Part shown: piece after piece, positions 1 through 12,301 of the stretch | Numbering within the stretch: the stretch's first letter is position 1 | Layout: the number at the start of each line of letters is the position of its first letter | Assembly: GCA_013397795.1 (NCBI GenBank) | Contig: VZTJ01001640.1 | Location: 2,324,844-2,388,843 of the forward strand | Source: Orthonyx spaldingii | Taxonomy: Eukaryota > Chordata > Aves > Passeriformes > Orthonychidae | DNA length: 64,000 nt | Reading direction: 5' to 3' | Translations under genes and position numbers: made by a program | Notes under the pieces: generated by a model | The model's database searches: none | What the model saw: only the letters and a program-made list of their open reading frames with translations | What the model was told of the DNA's origin: nothing

Positions 1-3000
1 CCCCCCCCCCTTCATTTATAGCCCAATTAGGGATTTTAACACAATTCACATTCTTCAATAGCAGTGATGCAAATTAAATTAGCTAAAATTTATTGATTCC
101 CCAATTTAACTAAATCAACTTTTGGTCCTATAGAGTGTTTGCACATGCAAATGCACTAAAATAACTCAGCACATCTTAGGCAACAGATTCAGTTGCATGT
201 TCATAGCTGGGCTCAACAAATCTCTTGGAGAATGCCAGGAGGGGACATCCACTCGTGCAGATGGCCTGGGATGAATGAAGAGCAGGAATGTTTCTAGTCT
301 GATCTTCACAGGTGAAAGATCAGGGCAATTGGGAGAAGAAGACTAATGAGAAGGGAACTTCCCCTACAACATCCACCTGCCATCATATTTGTTAATGTCT
401 TTTCTTTCAGCAAAGAATTCGATCCAGAAGCATTAAAGATGTGTATTTTTCTAGGAAAAGACTGTGAAGGGAAACAATTTGTTAAAGATAGTCTGAATAC
501 TTCTCTGAAGTGACAAACACTTGACATCTCCTCGTCAGCCAGCCTAGAGCTTTCTTGTTCCCCCACGTGAAACTTCACTAAAGTAGAATCCAAGTACAGT
601 AAAAAGCCTTTTTTTTTTTTCCTTACTGCCATTCTTTTTCACTGAAGGTGGAGGGGAAAGGGATTTGCTGCTCTGAGATAACAAAACTGTGAAAACAGAA
701 GCAAAGGCATAGGAACTGCTTGCCTTCATCCTGCACAGCACTGCCCTACGCTGATGGAGGCCTTCTTTGGCTCTGCATTTTCATCTCACTCTGAACATGT
801 TGATGTGAGGTGAGGTCCTGGTACCTTGGCTTCTAACTAGATCAAAGCTGCAATGCAAAACACCCTCTTTGGAGAAGCAAAAAAGGAAAGGATCACATCA
901 GGTAAGGGAAGAAATAAATAGGGAGTCAGAGAAGGATGGCTGTGGAAAAGTAGGGGTGAAGTCTGGCTCTTCCAGGAATGTGTTCTCCTTCCTGCAGTGT
1001 TTTTCCAACTTCTGATTCTTCCAGGCTGTCAAGTGAGAAAGGACAACTATCTGTTTTCAGGACATATCAAAATCTGATGAATCCTGTATTTTATCACCTT
1101 TGAGAGCAATTTTCCAATCATGCTGCTGCTATATTTACTCAGGATGGCTGAATTCAGAGAGCAGAAAAATAGTGCAGCACTCATCCACAATTTGAACCAA
1201 GCTCAATTCAGTGTCTGGGAACTTTATTTTATGGAGGCAGTTGAGATTTATTACTTCAGTGTCAAAGGTAATGATTTGGCCAAGTACATAAGTAGAATAT
1301 TGCCCTTTGTGGAATGAGAATTTGTTCCTGTTTGCATCCCACTATAGAGTGGATATGTGTGAATTGGAGGACCCTGGTGGTGTACCAGTTCAGTGCCTGC
1401 ATGTACCACACTCTCTTGTTTCCATAAATCCATGAGTAATGGCCAGGAAGAAGCCATGTCCCTGAAAAGTGATGGATGGACTACAGGCAATGCTCCTGCC
1501 ATGCAGCTCCCTACAACTCATGCTGTTGGGGCCTAAGGAAGAGTCTCAGGAAGCTGAAATGATTTAGTTTTGCTTTTGGGATAGCTGCTTTATTGTGCAT
1601 GGCAAAGACATGAATGGGTGTGGAAAGTCATCCTTCCAAGTGTCAGGGAGCTCTTTTTTTCATATGGCCTGTGACAAAATGAATGATTTGGCCAGCAAAA
1701 ATCTGGCTTAGACAAGAGCTTGGAAATAGAAAAATTAACACTGAAGAGATACAAATATTTTTATTTCTACTTGAAAGTGTCATGACTGTAATCTCTGCTT
1801 CTTCGGCCCCTCTGCAACAAGAAACAGAGTCAGCCCTCTGGCAAAGTTGAGACATTTTTTTATGCAGTAACACAGAGCTGCTGATTGGGGACCATGAAAG
1901 TTCTCACTCATTTAACCCTACAGATTCCCCACCCTAGATCTTGTGCACTAGAAAACCTGATGGAAAAAATCCGCTTGTCAAAAGAAAAAGTTGACACACT
2001 TGTGACTTGTAGTGCAGTTGCGTTGGAGTGCGAGTAGGGATGGTGGAAATAGCCTTGACAAAGAAGGAGTACCAGGCAAAGTGCAGGTGACAGTGCAATT
2101 TATCACATGGCTGTGAAATGTATTAGCTGCCTATCACCCTCAGTTATGTAAAACAAAAAGAGAGAGAATTGATTAAACTATGACCTCTTCCATCTACTGG
2201 CTGTCATTTTAGTACCTGTGACAGAGGCTGGTGTCTAGTCATTAAATGCAGAGACTTCTCCATTTCAGTTTTGAGCAGTAGATTAATAGTTCATGTTGTG
2301 TGATTCCTCTTCCCTCTGCCTGGCTCAGTGCACACAGAGGAAGCTCCCCTCTGTGTGCATCACCCCTCTGGAGCCAGCTGTCCCCCCACCACAGAGTTGT
2401 GTGGATCCCTGTGTCAGGGCTCCCTCCTCTTTCTCTTTTGGTCTGCGTTCTCTTACTCTTGTGTCTGGATCTGGATCTCTGTCTGATCCTGGCAGCACAA
2501 AGTCCTGATTTCTCCTGAACAGCTTGACATCAAATCCTACGGGGAGGAGGAGTGCATTGGGCACTTCTAACCTCCCAGTCCTAGAGGAAGATAGGAAACA
2601 GTCTTCAAAAGTTTAGTTATACAGAGAATTATGGTTAACTCTATGACAAAAGAACTTGAAACAGCAAATAATTCATCACCACACTTAAGGGGAAGTTTAC
2701 ATGTGTCTTTTACAGTCTGTTTCCACCTGGTTAGCCCAGATAAGGTTTTAAAAGATCCTCTATTCCATAGAAGTTTGATAGCTCCACCTCCCATTATCTG
2801 TTTAGGGAGATGCATGGCCAAAAAGTTAAACTTTAAAAAGGTAGCTGCTAATTATGAAAATTAATTAGGGAACTTGCACAGACTCTTTAATCTTTGAGCC
2901 AGTAACTGAGCTGCAGGCAGACTCTGCAGAGTAAGAGTTGCAATGTGAATGCACTGCTTTTGTGGCAAGGATTTATGTGAGGCAGTATAAGCCTTTATAG

Positions 3001-4994
3001 TGCAGGGGGCTACCAGGACTTGGAAAATCATTCTGGCATTTCAGGAGTCCAAAGTGTGTCCATAATGAATACACAAGGGCTGCCCTTTAGGTACCTGTGT
3101 ATCTTCATTCATCCCCTGCCAGGTAATCTGAGCATCTAATATAGAAGGGCAGCATGTCCATGGATTATTAACATGCATTTTCTTGGGATCTTTGGATTAT
3201 CAAAAGGTGCTAGAATGAGTATCTGCAGAGTCAGGATCAGCCAGGAAGGATTTCCCTTCAGGAATTAGGAATGTATGTAATGAATTATCATCATTTAGTA
3301 AAAATATTATTTTCCTTAGAGGTTCACTGGTACCCTGATGTGACAGCATCTCTCCTGAGCAGCTGCTCTTACTATCCTTTCCCACTGGCTTACAATACAT
3401 TTATTCTTGTCTGGAAGAGTCCAATTTCCCTGTTGTTGTAGTCAGCTGCATCCTGCTGCATCACTGAAAGGAACACACTGGGGATATGAAAGAGTTTGGG
3501 GAGATGGCTACCCGTGGTCTGGCGGTAGGTCAGTGTTGAATCTCCAGTAACCTGATCCTATTATATAAAATCTTTACTGTTTTGGTTTTAGAATGTTCCT
3601 ATTGTAGACTTTTCTAGGACGAGGTGTGAGAAATAGTGTGAACATGACCCTTCCCTGAGTTGTGCTGCTCTCAGATCCTCTCCTGAAGTATTAAGCAGGA
3701 TTGTATTCATTTGCCTCTGGATGGTCTCAAAGATCAAAACTTCTGCAGCTAGACCTGGGCTATTTGTGCTTTCATTTTGAACTGGCTTTCATTTGAGTAA
3801 TAGAGCCAGGGAGAGGAGTAAGCCCAGTGAAATATAAATAAAACACCAGCAGGATGAAGAATGGATCCAGCAAGCTCCCAGTGTAAAGAAAAGCAGTGTC
3901 AAGCTGCTCATATTTGTGCCAGCTCAGTAGCCATGTAGGACCTTTCTGGTATCTAAGCAACAGAGGCCATAAAGACATCCAGGCCACATAAGCTGTATTT
4001 TCAGGCTTTTTTCCCAATGGGAAAGCTGTGAGAGTGGGTAGACAGGTAGGAGAGAAGCCAACAGTGGATTTCTTCCTGTATTTCAAAGCAGACAAAGTGG
4101 GGACTAGGATCTAGTCCTGTGAATGTGTTACAGAAGAAGAAAAGTTCTGTGAATTCAAATGAGTCTTGGGAACCTTAGAAAAGCGCAGTGTGCAATTTGG
4201 AAAGTTCACAGAACCTTTGTGTCCCTGGGATTCACCAGTCACCACCTAATAAATACAAGTCTCCTTATGTTGATTATAGAGTTCTGCCTGCTTTGGTTGC
4301 CTGGGTCTATTAGTCACCAAATTAAATTTTGTATAAGTAATAGTGAACCACTTTCAGGTAGTTCTGCTCAGGAAATAATGAAGAGCAGCCTGAAAATCAA
4401 CTTACCTATCCATTTATTCTGTGGATAAATGCCGGAGAAAGTCATAATAGCAATAACTGAGATTTATTTAACTCCTTTCATTTGAAAGAATCCCGGAGGG
4501 CTTTTCTCACAGCATACAAAGAGATTGCTCACTCCCTGCTGAAAAGCAACTCTTCTGGGGTGGAACACAGCAACTGCTCTACTCTATCTAGAACTACATA
4601 AAATTTTTTAACAGGTAAAGAGAGAAACAATGGTCATATTTTTTGTAGACAGAATGTAATCTTCTTAACTGGAATTTGTCCAGCATCTTGGATTTTAAAA
4701 GTTTTGTGCTTGTAAAAAAAGGACAGAGTTATCAGTACCTTGATTTTATATCTTATCCAAAAGACAGCTACATGTTGGGCACTAGTTCAGTACAGATTAA
4801 CAAGCAAGACCATCTTGTATTAATTACTGGATCCTTACAGCATCTGGATTTTCCTTTGAGGCCATTCCATCATCCAGGTTCAGACTTGCCTGATTAATAA
4901 GAAATCATGAGATCATGCTTTTAAGGAGTTGCAGGCACTAGTTTACTACTCTTAATGGAAACTGAATTACCTTTGCCTTTTTTTCCTTGCCAAG
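1..4994. other. Upstream intron or flank; no supported gene
   Basis: The window opens on a C10 tract. I find no supported gene. An exon-like 61 bp segment at 841-901 has a perfect donor (CAG|GTAAGG), but all three frames are open across it, so there is no coding evidence. An AT-rich frame at 1120-1269 also ends at a weak donor. Otherwise this is unique-looking, CpG-poor sequence. Confidence 0.6.
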
Positions 4995-5138
4995 GCCAGA
5001 ATTAGGTGTATGGAGCTCAGAAGATGTCTTCGGGAGCTTGAGGAGAGGTGCTGTGTGTTAGTACTTGACACGAGCACAGCGCAGATGGTTACAACACGCC
5101 TGCTGCTCCACGATGACCTCAGTGTCGTGTTAGAGTGG
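4995..5138 (+). CDS. Candidate internal exon, 48 codons, phase 0-0
   Basis: A pyrimidine-rich tract ending in CCAAG precedes the segment, and a near-ideal donor (TGG|GTGAGA) follows it. The 144 bp between them are open in one frame and phase-neutral. CpG density is well above the surroundings, as is usual for exons. The peptide begins A-R-I-R-C-M-E-L-R-R-C, a basic and acidic amphipathic helix through about residue 18. It then has a hydrophobic strand (C-V-L-V-L) followed by D-T-S-T-A-Q-M-V-T-T-R-L-L, and ends in V-V-L-E-W. The D-T-S-T-A-Q...L-L part resembles the strand-helix segment of Ras-association/ubiquitin-like folds (T-T-A-x-x-V-x-x-L-L). That is an inference from a short match. An alternative acceptor five bases downstream (GCCAG) would break the phase. 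I do not recognise the protein with certainty. The preceding exon is probably outside the window. Confidence 0.58.
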
Positions 5139-6027
5139 GTGAGATCATGTGAGAACCTGCTGGAAGGTGGAAGAGGAGAGCATCTTGTTGGTACCATGGA
5201 GTGGAAATCGTGTGCACGTACACAGAACACAGGAGTGTTTGCCTATGGAAGGTGGCTCTTGAGTCAAGCTCTGCATGTTTGCACATTGTTTACCTTAATG
5301 GTCTTCATTGCTTTCTCAGGCTGCTAAACTCTACTGAAAAATAATATTAAGAAAAATACTATTATTTATATATCTGTCTATACATGTCTGTAGCTAGTAA
5401 TTATCAGAAACAAGTAACTGAGGTTTAGGCTGGCTTTCCCTTTGAGCAGTAGGAGAACTGAGAGTTGATACATAGTGAAAGCCAGCAGAAAAATTTCCTT
5501 TCTAATGACCTTTCTGACTAATGAGCAGTTGAGGGTCACAACCACAGAACAAATAAATGAGGGGACCATTTGAGAAAAACTAAGCAGTAAATTATGGTAG
5601 AACACAAGAACATCAATCATTCTGCTTCGGCTTTAATATCTCAAACCATAGATGCAGGCTGGAGAGAGACAAGAAAATCCAAGGTGCAGATCTAAAAGCA
5701 GTAAGGCCTTGGGCTGGCTGTGTGGTGGTAAGAAGATAGCTGTAAGCATCAGGTTGTCATCTTCATTCCACTTCATCCCTTGTTTCTGTCTGTGTTCTTC
5801 TCAGAATCTCTTTTCCCTGCCATATTTTATCAGACATATTCTCCTGCATAAATGAAGCAGTGGTTTGGAGTTGTGTATGTTTCTGTAAATTAAGGGAAAT
5901 ATTGATGAAACTATTGTTGATGGTTGAACAAGTGTTAACAAAAGTAGAGGCTGAAGATACCACAGCCTAAATTCCTGGTTCATAAAAAAAGGCACTTTAG
6001 GACAGCACCATCTTTTTTTTTCTTTAG
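5139..6027 (+). other. Presumed intron of 889 bp
   Basis: Lies between two phase-compatible candidate exons. It begins GTGAGA and ends with a long T tract and TTTAG. The first 190 bp remain open in the exon frame until a stop at 5325-5327, so a longer exon form cannot be excluded. Nothing else is recognised in it. Confidence 0.4.
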
Positions 6028-6115
6028 ATCAGATTCTTATTAACCAGCTTCAGAAACCAGAATGCAGCTGGACCTTTGTTATACACTGACCCTTCAGTAG
6101 CCAGCAGGGCTACTG
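6028..6115 (+). CDS. Candidate internal exon, 88 bp, phase 0-1
   Basis: The acceptor is strong (a long T tract, then TTTAG) and the donor is a near-consensus CTG|GTGAGTA. Only one frame is open across the 88 bp. It starts at phase 0, exactly what the candidate exon at 4995-5138 requires, and ends after one base of a codon. The 29 complete codons read I-R-F-L-L-T-S-F-R-N-Q-N-A-A-G-P-L-L-Y-T and then D-P-S-V-A-S-R-A-T: a short hydrophobic helix followed by a polar loop. There is no recognisable motif. The 889 bp intron separating it from the previous exon is a normal size for a bird. The main doubt is length: an 88 bp open frame between good splice sites can occur by chance. The phase match and site quality are the arguments for it. 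Confidence 0.45.
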
Positions 6116-6994
6116 GTGAGTAAATGCCAGCAGTACTGATGATGGTTTACTTAAAAAAATCTTAGTGACATTGATGTTTGTCTTCTCTGATAGCATTTGA
6201 ATGTGTTATCCAATTGCAAACAAGCGTGGAAGAGGGGGTAAAAATCTTGGTATAAAAGTATAGTGAAAATAGGTGTCACAGTAGAGCAGAGAAAGCCCTG
6301 GGTGCTCCCACATTGGTGAGGGCAGGCAGGACTTGGCTGGTAAGGTGAGGGCAGGCTGCCTGAGTTGGCATAGCTATAGTAGTCACCCTATGGATTGTTC
6401 CTGAACTTTGGGATTCATGGCGGGCTTTGCTGGGGAACCTGGGATGCTGCAGAGTGGGGAAGTGGTTTGGTTGAATCAATAGGATCTTGGATGTCTTTGG
6501 AAACTTTTTTTTTATCTTATCCATTTTGAAAATGCTGCTGAAACCACTCAACAGCGACTGTTTGTGAAACTAATGGGCTGTGCTAGGCTGAATGTCCCCC
6601 ACATCCAGCAGCTGGGAGCCAGCAACTCCTGCATTTTTCATAAAGTGCCTAAAGTACTGTCTCTTACACTTTGTGCTTTGGTTCTGCTGTCTGTAGAAAT
6701 GGGAACAATAAATCCTGGTCTCCACAGCGAGGTCTTTTAAAACTTCCCTCCAAAGAGATAACAGCATGGTGCACAGTTTGCATCTGCCCAGCTCCAGGCA
6801 CACCTGGCTTTGCTCCATGCTGTACAGACTTGGTCTGAAACATTCCCAGGAGCCAAGTGATTGAGGAGTGCTGTGCTGAGATAAAGGAGCAGAAAGGGGA
6901 GAAGAAAGATCTATTCCACAGGTAATGGTTCTAAGAGAAACAGGCCACACAGAGTGACTGTGCTGGAGAGCCTGACTGTCAGAGCATCACTCAC

Positions 6995-7200
6995 CAGGCC
7001 TGCAGGAACCTGCTGACTGCTACAGAGACCTTTCATACCCTTGTAAGGCACACACAGATGGAAGGGCAGCAGCCACTTCTGAATACGGTGTTTGCTGAAA
7101 CCTCGGTAATTGGCGTTATCATAGTGCTGCATCGAAATCCTACTCGAGGAAGAATCAGTAATCTGCATGTCTTGCAGGCTTTTATCTGTATAACCCCAGG
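6995..7200 (-). other. Exon-like minus-strand segment, 206 bp, or conserved noncoding element
   Basis: On the minus strand an acceptor-like TGTTCTTGCAG precedes and a consensus donor CTG|GTGAGTG follows a segment open in one frame (two bases, then 68 codons). The middle reads S-S-S-S-R-I-S-M-Q-H-Y-D-N-A-N-Y-R-G-F-S, followed by K-H-R-I-Q-K-W. CpG dinucleotides (CTCGAG, TTCGAT, AACGCC, ACCGAG, ACCGTA) cluster here, while the flanks almost lack them. The plus strand is also open in part (7058-7264) but has poor splice sites. The segment lies between two plus-strand candidate exons, so it would have to be a nested gene, an antisense transcript, or a conserved element without coding function. Confidence 0.22.
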
Positions 7201-7885
7201 CTGCAAGAACACCTGGTACACAGGAAAACAACTCTGCGTGTTCTGTAAACTGACATCCATGTAAAATTTATGAAAACAATAGCATAATTTGTCTTTTTCT
7301 ACTGTGTGAAGGATATATGATGATCAAAACACTTTCCAAGGACATGTTGGAAGTCTAGACCAGAATTTACATTGAGCCTGTTACTTTTTTTGGTTTTTTT
7401 CTTAATACAATTGATATTTGTCATCTTTGTCAAGAGAGATTTCCTAGTTTACAAATTAGCCCTGTGGTTTTAGTGATTACTGCCAACCCTTTGCAGCAGG
7501 TCAGAGGAAGCAGTGCAGCCAGGTGATTGAAATGCATCCTAAAAAGATGCTGGGTGTGAACACAGACTAGCTCTCATCTGTCATTTGTCAGCTGTCTAGG
7601 CCCCATCACTCTGTATCCAGAGAATGAAGTCAAAATATTTCTCACCATAATGGAGTAGCTATAAATGATGCCATAAATATCTAAGCAAACATGGGAATCG
7701 CTACTGCTCAGCTGTAACTTGCATATGGGATGTGACATATTGCTGTTCAGGAAAACTTAATTGAAACCATTTTCCATGAGAAAACACAGCTTTAGCAAAA
7801 TGGATCTTTTTCAGAAATCAAAGACGTTTCCAAGAATCTGCCTGTAACATATTTTCTTGACAAAAATCCCTTTTGAAATTACCTC

Positions 7886-7903
7886 TTTTTTTTTTTTTTT
7901 TTT
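7886..7903. repeat. T18 homopolymer
   Basis: Eighteen consecutive T followed by CAG, which mimics a splice acceptor. The sequence after it is AT-rich with no coding character. Confidence 0.9.
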
Positions 7904-9900
7904 CAGGAAAGAACAGTTAATTTCATTTTCTATTACTTCTAGTATTTTTCTCAATTTTTCATGTTATTTTAGTGTTATTAATGTAAAATACGTCATTTGT
8001 TATAAAATAATTTTTTCAAGGGGAAAAAAATCACAGTAGTTGTATGTTCCAATTTGGTGAAGTTCTATAAATTTGGAGTTTTCGCTGGCTCTCTTAAGCC
8101 TTCCCATAATTATAGATGCCAAAGTGCAGCTTCCTTACTTACTTTCCCTGTGAAATGTTGCTGGTGCAAATAATTCTCCTGTCATTTGGCCTGTCGCTTG
8201 TAAGTAATCTGAATTGTGAGCCTGTGCCATTCTGTGTCAGAACTGTTTCACCTGTCTTGTACAGACTGTAAATCCAAAAATTGCATTTTCTGGGCAACAG
8301 GGTAAAAAGCACAGAAGAGAATGCAAAGCCTGTATTTATGCCATTGCCCAGAGACTGAACTGTCAACAGGGAAATAATACTTCTTTCTTATAAACACTGT
8401 TATGCCGTAAGTGAAGTCAACAAGAGTTCTGCTGCTGGCCTCAGTGGGAGCAAGACTGGATCCAGGCAAGCAGGTCATGGATTTCCTCATTTTACCTTTG
8501 CACTCATAGCCTGGTGATAGAGAGCTGAGGAGACTTTTGATTGACTTAACTGATGTATGTTATTTGCAGTGACTTAAATTGCTGCTTTTATTATGATGAT
8601 GATGATAGGGCCTGCAGACCCCAATTAAGACTTGGGACATCATAGTTTGACATTGTGTAATTACAAAGGGAAATGTGTCTCTCTGAACTCGCGATTCCCT
8701 GAAGCTGTGTGCATACTCTGCAGGAAGCACCAGCCTTTTGTTGAAGAACAGTTTTGCACCTTTTATTTCAATGCATAATTACTAATGGAATTAGTATCTT
8801 CATGCAAAACAGTTTCTTTGTTGCCTTCCTTCTAGAACTTTTCAGGTCTCCTTCAGTGCCAAGATGACCTTTTGGTCAATGTGAAGTTTTGATCTCCAGG
8901 GAAATCTGTCTGTGTCCTTTCTTTTGTTTAAATCATTCTCCCTCCTCCACACATATCCACTCTTTTCTCTCTTGGATTTCATTCTGCTGTAGCATAATCT
9001 CAGTGCACAAGTCAGCGAGAATGAGATGGACAAAGGCTTTTGAGATCTTTGATTTATCAAAATATTGTCATTCCAAAACAATGGCAGGGGAAATTGCATC
9101 ATCCATATATCTGTCCAGGGAAGAGAGAGGAGACTGGGAAATATTTCTGCAGAATGATGGACTCTGGTGTTCGTGTCTGTTCCAACAAAATAAAAAATGG
9201 GTGTGTGGAGAGTTAGAAGAATTAAAAAACCTATGTAGGTATAGATGACTACTCTTTGGCATCCATAACTGAGGAGACAGCTCAGCCAACTTTGTTTCTC
9301 TTGCTTTTGAAAACCCAAATAGATAAACTCAGTCTCAAGTGGGAAATCAGAAGAAAAGTCGAACTCTCTTCTTCTTGAATCTTGGTTTTCAATTACAGCT
9401 CGATATTGATCTTTTGAAATTATTGGTCTCATGTCTGGTTTAAATAGATGCAGCTCCATGGGTTTTCATGGAATTCCCTGATTTCTTCCTGTTGATGATC
9501 TGGTTTGTGGTTGTAACTGTGATAGTTAAAGCCCAAGATGAAGTCACTGTACTGGATATAATCCAGATACAAAGGCTTTGTCCAAGAAACCAGGAAGCTT
9601 AGGAACAAAGTCCTCAGCTGGCACAGTCACCACTAGTGTTGGGCTTCTGATCAAATCTAACTGAGGCTCAGTTTGATCCTGGTGATTTGTTTGTGTGTGA
9701 GTGCTGATTATTTTTTGTTATACTGGAATGTAGCAAAAAGGTTGATTGGTTTCTGAAGACTTTATGTTTTCAGATGCTAGAGTCAAAAATCCATCTCTTC
9801 AAATGAGTGTCAGGAAATCACAGACCAGCTTTAGGCACAGCAGTTTCTAGGGACAGGAGGTTGCTGGGAAAAGCTGGCTTGGTCTCTGTGCTCCTTGCAG

Positions 9901-10003
9901 TGCTGAGGGAAGCTAAGCTTTCTGCAGCCAGGGAAGGACTTGGGATGTGCCTTGCCCTCACAGAAGCCAGGAAAAGCCTGTCCCTTATGTCTTCTTGGCA
10001 CCG
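9901..10003 (+). CDS. Candidate internal exon, 103 bp, phase 1-2
   Basis: The acceptor is CTCCTTGCAG after a T/C/G-rich tract, and the donor is CCG|GTGAGTA, close to consensus. The segment starts with two bases that complete a codon left open by the exon at 6028-6115 (giving Val). It then has 33 codons and ends with two bases (CG) completed by the first base of the terminal exon at 60774 (giving Arg). The peptide runs L-R-E-A-K-L-S-A-A-R-E-G-L-G-M-C-L-A-L-T and then E-A-R-K-S-L-S-L-M-S-S-W-H, a likely amphipathic helix with repeated Ala/Leu/Arg. No domain is recognised. An earlier AG near 9840 could give a longer version in the same frame. Confidence rests on phase compatibility at both ends; codon composition alone would not be convincing. 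Confidence 0.4.
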
Positions 10004-12285
10004 GTGAGTAAAGCCAGCCTGGCTTTCCAGTCCATGCTCTCACCAGCTCTGCCTCTGATCCCTCCTCAGGTACTGCAGGTGAATTTTACACCAATTTCTG
10101 AGAACCCTGCCATCAGCTCTTCTCAGAAGCCCACCATAATAAAATACAGAGCTCAAGTCCAAACCAACTCAAGTGAAGTCTTTTCCATTGCAGTAGCAGT
10201 AGATGGACCTAAGCAAAATGCATCTTTCACTTTTGGGAAATAATTTTTCACTGTCAACTTTGTGCCGGCGCCTTTAAAATTTTCACATAGCGAACAGTAA
10301 GATTTGCATAATGAGAATACTAAGGCTGTACATAGAGCTTCTATAATTTGTATGAAAATTGCAGTGATTTAGGAAGGAGCTTAAATAATCCTTTTTTTTT
10401 AACTGCAAACCAAGACTGCCAGTGATGGAGCTAAAGGGGAAAAAAAATCAGCAAGGCAGGTTAAATAATGTTTTACTCAAGGCAGTATCTTGTATTTCCC
10501 TCTAAAATGCCTCTCTGATTGATGTCAGAGATAGGATATGTATGGGTTTGATCTGGTATGTCATTTCCTGCATTCCTGAGACATTATAACTCCTACCTAG
10601 ATACTTTCCAATCTAAACTGCTGCCCACTCCTGGCTGCACGCCTCTGACCCTGCTCCCTCACTGGCTCTGGATTTTGTCTTGCTGTCACAACCACTTCAG
10701 CTTGTCAGCCCAGCAGAAAACCCACCCAACCAAAGGAATGAGAGGAGTCATCTGCCAACTGAGTGCCCTGATGTGTCCAAATGCTGGATTCACTGAGATC
10801 AGCAGGAGGACCCAGTCTGGGATGGGATCAAGCTTCCCATGTAAAATACAGGATGCCTAACTGACCAGGCAGATTAAACATCTGGCTGTAAGGTGCCAGA
10901 TGGAGCCAATAGCATCTGAACTGCTGTAAACTCCTTGCCAATGCACGGGTAGTTCCTCCCAGAGGCTTGAAACTTGTGGTGACTTCTTTTCTGAGTTCCA
11001 CTGCAAAAAATTCTCTTCCCCCAGCCTGGAATTGCAGGGTGATGACAGTGTTGGTTGACTGCAGCCTTTCCCCCGGTCACACATGAACAATGACACAGCC
11101 TCTCCTCCTCCATGCAGATGTTCCATGCCTCTCCTCCTCCTCCAAGGAGGAGCTCTCTACCAAGCTAGCTAGGTAGAGTGTCCTGCTCTTGCACTTCTTT
11201 TTCTGGAACTGAGCCTACTGGTGAAAAATACAAACTTCAAAATCATAAAAAGAAACAAGGCAAATTCCCCCTAATCCTCTCCGCTTAGGTTTTCAAGAAA
11301 TGTTGTGAATCTTTTACTGGAAAGGACCTAGAAGCAGGCAGGGCTGTATTAGAGAAAATGAGGTGAAAAGCTATTTTTAAACCCACTGAAATAGTACTAG
11401 ACAAATTCTATTTATAGGAACTTCTACTTGTCTTCTTCTGTGCCTTGAAAAGGATAATGATTTCTGTGAGGTAATGATCCTCTCATCATAAACAGCATCC
11501 CGAGTGCTGAACCTGCTGTCCTCCTTGATATTTCTATTAGTTTTTTGGACTAACTTCCCTCACTTCCTTCCCTCTCTCCCTTTAAGAAAAGACACTGCAA
11601 TGTTGGTTTTTTTTCCTGTTCATCCCTTTTCCTTCTTCATTATAAGAAAATTAGAAGCTTGGAAAAGCCTCTTGTGGTGCTAAATTGTTACTGGCTAATA
11701 AAACTGCAGGAGCCATACATGGTGGGGCTTTTTCCATAAATCAGCGGTGGAGGGAATTAGGTGGCAAGAGATGGAAGTGCAATGTTTAATCAGCTCATGT
11801 AGGAAATCATTAGCTGCACACCCTCATTCTGTCTCTGGCTCATCCTTCATTCCCAATGGCTGCTTTGCCACCAGACCATTAACATTTTTCAATGACTTTC
11901 TAAATGCAGTGAAAACCCACAGAAGTAGTGAAATATCAGTGGATGTTATGGAAACAAAAGGCTGAAGGATGCGCCTCTCTTTTGCTTGTTTTCTTTTTTT
12001 CCCATTCCTTTCTTCATGCCTGTACTCTTTTTTTTATCTCAATTGGAAATGTACTGAGGTAAATGCCAAGTGACCTCTAGCCTGGAAGGCTTCTGTCCCC
12101 TCCACCAAATAAAGAGAGGCAGAAGATTTAGCGGTAACATGGACAAGAATAAAATTTTTTTATTAGATTTCCTGTATGTTCTCCTTTATGGTTTTGTCGA
12201 TTTCATGGCCTTTTGCACAATCTACCATTGTGATCCAATTTCTGCAAAACTGATCAGAGATTAGGTTTTTCACTTAAGTGGCACC

Positions 12286-12301
12286 AAAAAAAAAAAAAAA
12301 A
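12286..12301. repeat. A16 homopolymer
   Basis: Sixteen A followed by G and seven more A. Simple low-complexity DNA; no retroposed gene body could be recognised on its 5' side. Confidence 0.9.

Larger units (their letters stand above)
6116..9900 (+). other. Presumed intron of 3.8 kb
   Basis: Bounded by GTGAGT and CTTGCAG. It contains the exon-like minus-strand segment at 6995-7200, a T18 tract at 7886-7903 and a short GAT repeat near 8594-8606. A 205-codon minus-strand frame at 8842-9459 has AT-rich, unremarkable composition and no splice context, and is judged random. Confidence 0.4.

Noticed and set aside
1106..1269. Exon-like plus-strand segment ending AAAG|GTAATG
   Set aside because: Weak donor, AT-rich peptide, and its phases fit neither 841-901 nor 4995.
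2087..2096. GCAGTGCAAT-like similarity to a microRNA seed
   Set aside because: Seed-only match with no convincing hairpin around it.
7886..8039. T18-CAG followed by an open frame, looking like a splice acceptor and exon
   Set aside because: The frame is extremely AT-rich (F/I/S/K) and has no donor. The acceptor likeness comes from the homopolymer.
8842..9459. 205-codon minus-strand open frame
   Set aside because: AT-rich composition, low-complexity hydrophobic stretch, no family resemblance and no supporting sites.
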